Source of the DNA: Mucilaginibacter_A sp050954865
Lineage (GTDB): Bacteria; Bacteroidota; Bacteroidia; Sphingobacteriales; Sphingobacteriaceae
Reading direction: 5' to 3'
DNA: 8,025 nt
Assembly (NCBI GenBank): GCA_050954865.1
Contig: JBPBQN010000202.1
Span: 1 to 8,025, forward strand
Shown: positions 6,657 to 8,025 of the stretch, piece after piece
How positions within the stretch are numbered: the first letter of the stretch is position 1
How the letters are laid out: every line of letters begins with the position of its first letter
The notes under the pieces: model-generated
Told to the model about the DNA's origin: nothing
Seen by the model: only the letters and a program-made list of their open reading frames with translations
Database searches by the model: none
Position numbers and translations under genes: made by a program

Positions 6657-8025
6657 CTATTGTTGTTTCAGGTCAAGACTTTGAAACACCCTCAAATCAG
6701 TTACCTGATTTAAAATAATGGGTTGTAGAGCCTGGCTATTTTGTGCTGTTACCTGATTTAAAGTAAGCCCTTTTACATCATCAATCCGAAAAGCCGGGCG
6801 GCTGTCTGCGTTCAATATGCTTACCTGTATATTATTTAGTTTAACAGCTTTAGCGTGCCGAATAAAAAAACCATAAGCCGGGGCAGTGCCAAACATGCCG
6901 GGTTCGGGATATTTTTCGGCTTGTTCAGGTATTTCTCGTTGTGGTTCATCTTTGGTTATGGCACCTTTATAGTAAATACGGATATTGCCTAGCTGGATGT
7001 CTTCCAGGTCATGTCCAGGCACGCCGCTTAAAGTACAGGTGTAATGAGAGTCAGCATTGTAAACCATTACATTATTAATGATCACCCTGCGCAATTCTCC
7101 CACAGCTGTGCCTGCCGGTGCCCGCATACGGGCACCCAATCGTAAAAAGATCGGATCATTTACAATATCGCGCATGGTAATGTTATCAATTACTATATCT
7201 TCCAACTGAGCGCCATCTACTGTTTCGAGAGCCAAACCGCGGCAGTAATCAAATACACAGTTAGAAATAGCGATGTTTTTGAAGCCACCATTTGATTCAG
7301 TTCCTAATTTAATACGGCCTGTAGGATGAAAATGATATTCACTGTTTTCGGTACGCTTGTAAGTGCCATCCAGCAAAGTACCTTCATCATAACCGCTTAC
7401 CTGACAGTTGGTAACGGTTACATTGGCGGTATTGCGGTTATAACCTAGGGCATACGTACTTTTAAGGCAGATGCCATCATCATAAGGCGAGTTGACGTAG
7501 CAGTTGCTCACGCGTACATTTTGACAGCAGTCAATGTCCATCCCGTCGCGGTTGGTATCCAGCTTTACATTGTCGATTGTCAAATTATCCGTGCCCGTCG
7601 CCAGAATACCAAACCAGCCACCATGCAGAATACTTACATCCCGGATAATCACGTTACGGCATTTATACAAAGCAATAGCCTTATTACCAAGTTTGGTATC
7701 TTTTTTCCAATCCTTTAACAACCCCTTGCCCCAAATAGTACCAGGACCCAGAATGGACACATCATGCAGGTTTTCCCCCCAGATTAAACTGTTGTGAAAA
7801 TGGCTGTGCCCTGAATCCTGGTAAATGGTATTGACAGCCAGCTCTTCAGGATCATACTCTCCGTTGTTTTCTTCGGAAGTAGCAATAATGGTTGCCCCCT
7901 GTTCTAAATAAAGTGAAATATTACTTTGCAGATGGATAGAGCCTGAAAGGTAATTCCCTGCCGGCAGATAGACTTTCCCTCCGCCGGAGTTAACTGCAGC
8001 AGCAATGGCAGCATTAATCGCTTTT
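6657..8025 (-). CDS. GH28-family (polygalacturonase-like) beta-helix protein, 5' end outside the window
   Basis: Predicted pectin-acting glycosidase; 455 residues are visible. The frame is open through base 8025. Upstream of a GTG at 7758-7760 it reads on into a typical GH28 N-terminal segment (G-G-G-K-V-Y-L-P-A-G-N-Y, then the L-E-Q-G-A-T strand), so that GTG is an internal Val, not the start. Probably a few tens of residues and a signal peptide are missing. The rest is a right-handed parallel beta-helix with repeated turns such as N-V-x-V-x-N-C. Active-site motifs: N-R-D-G-M-D (about 7536-7553) for NTDG, and Y-D-D-G (about 7473-7484) for the Asp pair. The usual G-H-G and R-I-K positions look replaced by T-G-R-I-K-L-G-T-E-S (about 7289-7318) and R-G-L-A-L-E-T (about 7221-7241). 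It ends with TAG, 358 bp before the GH9 gene. Another beta-helix activity, or altered specificity, is possible. Confidence 0.87.
   Translation of the reverse strand, partial: KAINAAIAAAVNSGGGKVYLPAGNYLSGSIHLQSNISLYLEQGATIIATSEENNGEYDPEELAVNTIYQDSGHSHFHNSLIWGENLHDVSILGPGTIWGKGLLKDWKKDTKLGNKAIALYKCRNVIIRDVSILHGGWFGILATGTDNLTIDNVKLDTNRDGMDIDCCQNVRVSNCYVNSPYDDGICLKSTYALGYNRNTANVTVTNCQVSGYDEGTLLDGTYKRTENSEYHFHPTGRIKLGTESNGGFKNIAISNCVFDYCRGLALETVDGAQLEDIVIDNITMRDIVNDPIFLRLGARMRAPAGTAVGELRRVIINNVMVYNADSHYTCTLSGVPGHDLEDIQLGNIRIYYKGAITKDEPQREIPEQAEKYPEPGMFGTAPAYGFFIRHAKAVKLNNIQVSILNADSRPAFRIDDVKGLTLNQVTAQNSQALQPIILNQVTDLRVFQSLDLKQQ

Noticed and set aside
6657..7760. A complete 367-residue GH28-like gene starting at the GTG at 7758-7760
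   Set aside because: The same frame continues without a stop to base 8025 and encodes a typical GH28 N-terminal region, so the GTG is internal and the gene is cut by the window edge.

Overview
The window is a block of four genes for secreted carbohydrate-active enzymes, all on the minus strand, and it reads as part of a plant-polysaccharide utilisation locus of a Bacteroidota bacterium (Cytophagales or Sphingobacteriales type). Three things suggest this: A/T-rich start regions without Shine-Dalgarno sequences, Sec signal peptides ending in A-Q, and enzyme architectures typical of that phylum. No tRNA, rRNA, CRISPR array, insertion sequence, SusC/SusD pair, transporter or regulator is present.

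Read in the direction of transcription (right to left): the right edge holds most of a GH28-family parallel beta-helix protein (polygalacturonase-like). Its 5' end lies beyond base 8025, and the open frame clearly continues through the edge. A 358-bp AT-rich spacer follows. Then come three tightly spaced genes: a GH9 endoglucanase-type enzyme of 830 residues, a secreted AGE/cellobiose-2-epimerase-like protein with a C-terminal fibronectin-III domain, and a GH30-like (clan GH-A) glycosidase. The gaps between these three are 46 and 9 bp, so they probably form one transcript. It ends at a long minus-strand hairpin with a cUUCGg tetraloop and U-rich tail at 115-152, a convincing intrinsic terminator. 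Bases 1-110, beyond it, show nothing I can support.

A plausible joint role is extracytoplasmic breakdown of a beta-glucan or hemicellulose, with pectin trimmed by the GH28 protein. The GH9 enzyme would cut the beta-glucan backbone, the GH30-like enzyme would remove or cut beta-linked units, and the epimerase-like protein could act on the released disaccharides. The enzyme families are seen in the sequence; the substrate and the cooperation are inference. I found no wholly new system. The points most worth a second look are a secreted, FN3-tailed epimerase next to a GH9 enzyme, the altered active-site motifs in the GH28 protein, and the large unassigned N-terminal domains on the GH9 and GH30-like proteins.
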